NCBI RefSeq assembly: GCF_014844055.1
Contig: NZ_CP062167.1
Coordinates: forward strand, 2,703,501 to 2,767,500
Length of the DNA: 64,000 bases
From: Aureimonas sp. OT7
GTDB taxonomy: Bacteria > Pseudomonadota > Alphaproteobacteria > Rhizobiales > Rhizobiaceae
Direction of reading: 5' to 3'
Notes under the pieces: generated by a model
Database searches by the model: none
The model's input: the letters and a program-made list of their open reading frames with translations, nothing else
Told to the model about the DNA's origin: nothing
Part shown: positions 62,489 through 64,000 of the stretch, in pieces
How positions within the stretch are numbered: position 1 is the stretch's first letter
How the letters are laid out: each line of letters begins with the position of its first letter
Made by a program: the position numbers and the translations under genes

Positions 62489-62523
62489 CAAAAAAAAACC
62501 GCGCCCGTTGCCTGACGCGGTTT
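62489..62523 (-). terminator. Terminator after the phasin gene
   Basis: Reading on the minus strand, AACCGCG and CGCGGTT arms enclose a 12-base loop and are followed by nine T bases. It stands 46 bases past the phasin stop. Confidence 0.85.
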
Positions 62524-62568
62524 GCAACATGTGTCGGGCGGTGCGCGTGGTGCGCACCCGCCGGATGG

Positions 62569-62916
62569 TCAGGCCTTGAAGGCCTGCGGCTTCGGGACGC
62601 TGTTCATGACGCCTTCGAAGGGCTTGTAGCTTTCGCGCGCCATGTCCGAGCAGATTTCGCCCATCTTCGTCGCCTGCGAAACCCAGGCTTCGTAAGCTGC
62701 CTTGGCGTAATCGGCCTGCAGCTCGAACATTTTGTCCAGGGTACGAACCTGCGTCATCTTCTCCACCAGCTCGGTGGACTGCTCGTAGGAGCGCTTGGTG
62801 TAGTCACCGGTCTCCGATGCCAGCATCTGAAGTCCGCGCGTCATGGCCGAAACCGACTTCAGCGCGCCGTCCATGGCATCCTTCCCGAACCGGCTGGTGT
62901 CGTCATAAACCGTCAT
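62569..62916 (-). CDS. Phasin family protein
   Basis: Small amphipathic protein (115 residues) of the phasin family that coats polyhydroxyalkanoate granules. It has the pattern [39 protein letters not shown], ending [24 protein letters not shown], typical of phasin-2 proteins. ATG 62916 has GGGAGTGG upstream. An inverted repeat of TGCAATGCA type lies about 26 bases upstream, consistent with control by a PhaR-like regulator. Its presence suggests the organism stores polyhydroxyalkanoate. Confidence 0.88.
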   Translation of the reverse strand: MTVYDDTSRFGKDAMDGALKSVSAMTRGLQMLASETGDYTKRSYEQSTELVEKMTQVRTLDKMFELQADYAKAAYEAWVSQATKMGEICSDMARESYKPFEGVMNSVPKPQAFKA

Positions 62917-62941
62917 AATCCACTCCCTTCGATCGATGTGC

Positions 62942-62979
62942 TGCAATGCAACAATACCAGCCCTTTATATTGCATTGCA
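62942..62979. promoter_or_regulatory. TGCAATGCA inverted repeat upstream of the phasin gene (PhaR-like operator)
   Basis: TGCAATGCA (62942-62950) and its reverse complement TGCATTGCA (62971-62979) stand 20 bases apart in the divergent phasin/dacA region. Further GCAATG/TTGTGCG elements follow to about 63005. PhaR of related bacteria binds TGC-rich dyads before phasin genes, so this is a good operator candidate. The rest of 62917-63199 shows no other gene. Confidence 0.55.
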
Positions 62980-63199
62980 CAATGAAACGCAATGTATTGT
63001 GCGTTGCGGTCGATCGAGGAATCGCCGACCCTCAAGGCATGTCATACAGTGGCCACGGGAATTCGGTGGAAGTTGCAAACGAACCTTCAACCATAAACGG
63101 ATTGGTAAGGCTGCTTCTCTACGGTTGGACGGTGACAGTTGCAGAAATGCCCCGGCGACTCGCCGCGGGGGCGCCACCCGAAGCAAGAGAGCCTCGAAC

Positions 63200-64000
63200 G
63201 TGCTAGTCTTCCGTACACGTCTGAAAGCCGCCCTGACCGGTCTGGCGCGCACCTGCGCGGTGGCCCTGGTGGGAACCGGCATCGTCCTGTCCGCGACCGC
63301 GGGCAAGGCATCGGCGAACGAGAAATATGCCGCTTTCGTCGTCGATGCGAACAACGGCAAGGTTCTCTTCAACCGCTTCGGCGACGATCTGCGTTACCCG
63401 GCGTCCCTCACCAAGATGATGACGCTCTATCTGATGTTCGAGGCGCTGGAGACCGGGCGCGCCAAGCTTTCGACGCCGATGAAGGTGTCGGCCTACGCCT
63501 CGTCCCGGCCGCCGACGAAGCTCGGCGTGCGCGCCGGTGGCACCCTGACGGTGGAAGAAGCCATCTACGGCCTCATCACCCGTTCGGCCAACGATGCCTC
63601 CATGGTGATCGCCGAGTATCTGGGCGGGACCGAAACCCGCTTTGCCGAGATGATGACATCCAAGGCCCGAGGCCTCGGAATGTCGCGCACCACGTTCCGC
63701 AATCCGCACGGCCTGCCCAATGCCGGCCAGCAAACCACGGCGCGCGACATGGCGACGCTCGGCATCGCCCTCCGGGAGCATTTCCCGCAATATTACAAGT
63801 ACTTCTCGACCCGCTCCTTTAATTTCCGCGGGCAGACGATCAATGGCCACAACCGGCTGCTCGGCCGGATCGAAGGGGTGGACGGCATCAAGACCGGCTA
63901 CATCAACGCTTCGGGCTACAACCTCGTCAGCTCTGTCGCCACCGGCAACAAGAAGCTCGTCGCCGTGGTGATGGGCGGTCGCACCGGCGCCTCCCGCGAC
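63200..64000 (+). CDS. dacA: D-alanyl-D-alanine carboxypeptidase (penicillin-binding protein), 3'-truncated by window
   Basis: Low-molecular-mass penicillin-binding protein trimming peptidoglycan pentapeptides in the periplasm. 267 codons are visible before the window ends, with no stop. A signal peptide occupies the first 39 residues (cleavage after AGKASA). The S11-peptidase motifs are complete: S69-L-T-K72 (catalytic Ser), S129-A-N131 and K231-T-G233. The start is GTG 63200 with AAGAGAG upstream. It is divergent from the phasin gene. Confidence 0.94.
   Translation, partial: MLVFRTRLKAALTGLARTCAVALVGTGIVLSATAGKASANEKYAAFVVDANNGKVLFNRFGDDLRYPASLTKMMTLYLMFEALETGRAKLSTPMKVSAYASSRPPTKLGVRAGGTLTVEEAIYGLITRSANDASMVIAEYLGGTETRFAEMMTSKARGLGMSRTTFRNPHGLPNAGQQTTARDMATLGIALREHFPQYYKYFSTRSFNFRGQTINGHNRLLGRIEGVDGIKTGYINASGYNLVSSVATGNKKLVAVVMGGRTGASRD

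Overview
The window reads as a continuous chromosomal segment of a GC-rich alphaproteobacterium of the order Hyphomicrobiales (Rhizobiales). The evidence is the dusB-ntrB-ntrC-ntrY-ntrX-trkA-hfq series, a fused ispDF, a pyruvate dehydrogenase E1-beta with its own lipoyl domain, LexA boxes of the GTTC-N7-GTTC type, EipB (DUF1849), and the clpS-clpA-phasin-dacA neighbourhood. A family near Aurantimonadaceae is possible but is only a guess. No rRNA, tRNA, CRISPR or prophage was seen. Nearly everything is conserved core genome. Layout: 69-9204 (minus) dusB, two nitrogen two-component pairs, TrkA and Hfq. 9396-11079 (plus) ispDF and cinA/pncC. 11620-13353 (minus) coq10, lipA and a GlsB/YeaQ membrane protein. 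13458-20681 (minus) eno, ftsB, pdhA, pdhB, pdhC and lpdA, giving the route from 2-phosphoglycerate to acetyl-CoA. 20849-23575 (plus) a large secreted-type Ig/FG-GAP/Gly-Asp repeat protein, the one clearly accessory gene. 24093-28081 (minus) tpiA, secG, pyrG and kdsA. 28229-34468 (plus) a tightly coupled run: PpiD-like chaperone, trpD, trpC, moaC, moeA and lexA. 34410-36611 (minus) comEC. 36772-39658 (plus) gltX and gltA. 39741-41010 a dead IS5-type element containing a piece of deoA. 41001-54284 (minus) the long rpsB-tsf-pyrH-frr-uppS-cdsA-rseP-bamA-lpxD-fabZ-lpxA-lpxI-lpxB envelope/translation cluster. 54474-62916 eipB, ridA, gdpD, a FemAB-like protein, a HIT protein, azlCD, clpA, clpS and a phasin. 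63200-end (plus) a D-Ala-D-Ala carboxypeptidase cut by the window edge. The most unusual structure is at the 3' junctions of convergent genes. Between cinA and coq10 the joint is tandemly triplicated (269 bp unit). Between the Ig-repeat gene and kdsA it is tandemly duplicated (475 bp unit, including the shared terminator). Between gltA and lpxB sits the IS/deoA mosaic. In the two tandem cases one intact copy of each gene survives and the extra pieces are promoterless tails. All nine base differences between repeat copies are transitions, plus one single-base deletion. I found no convincing new multi-gene system. The candidates worth following are these junction rearrangements, several unexplained inverted repeats in promoter regions (ftsB-pdhA, tpiA-ppiD, gltX-gltA, adhesin upstream, phasin-dacA), and the Ig-repeat surface protein.
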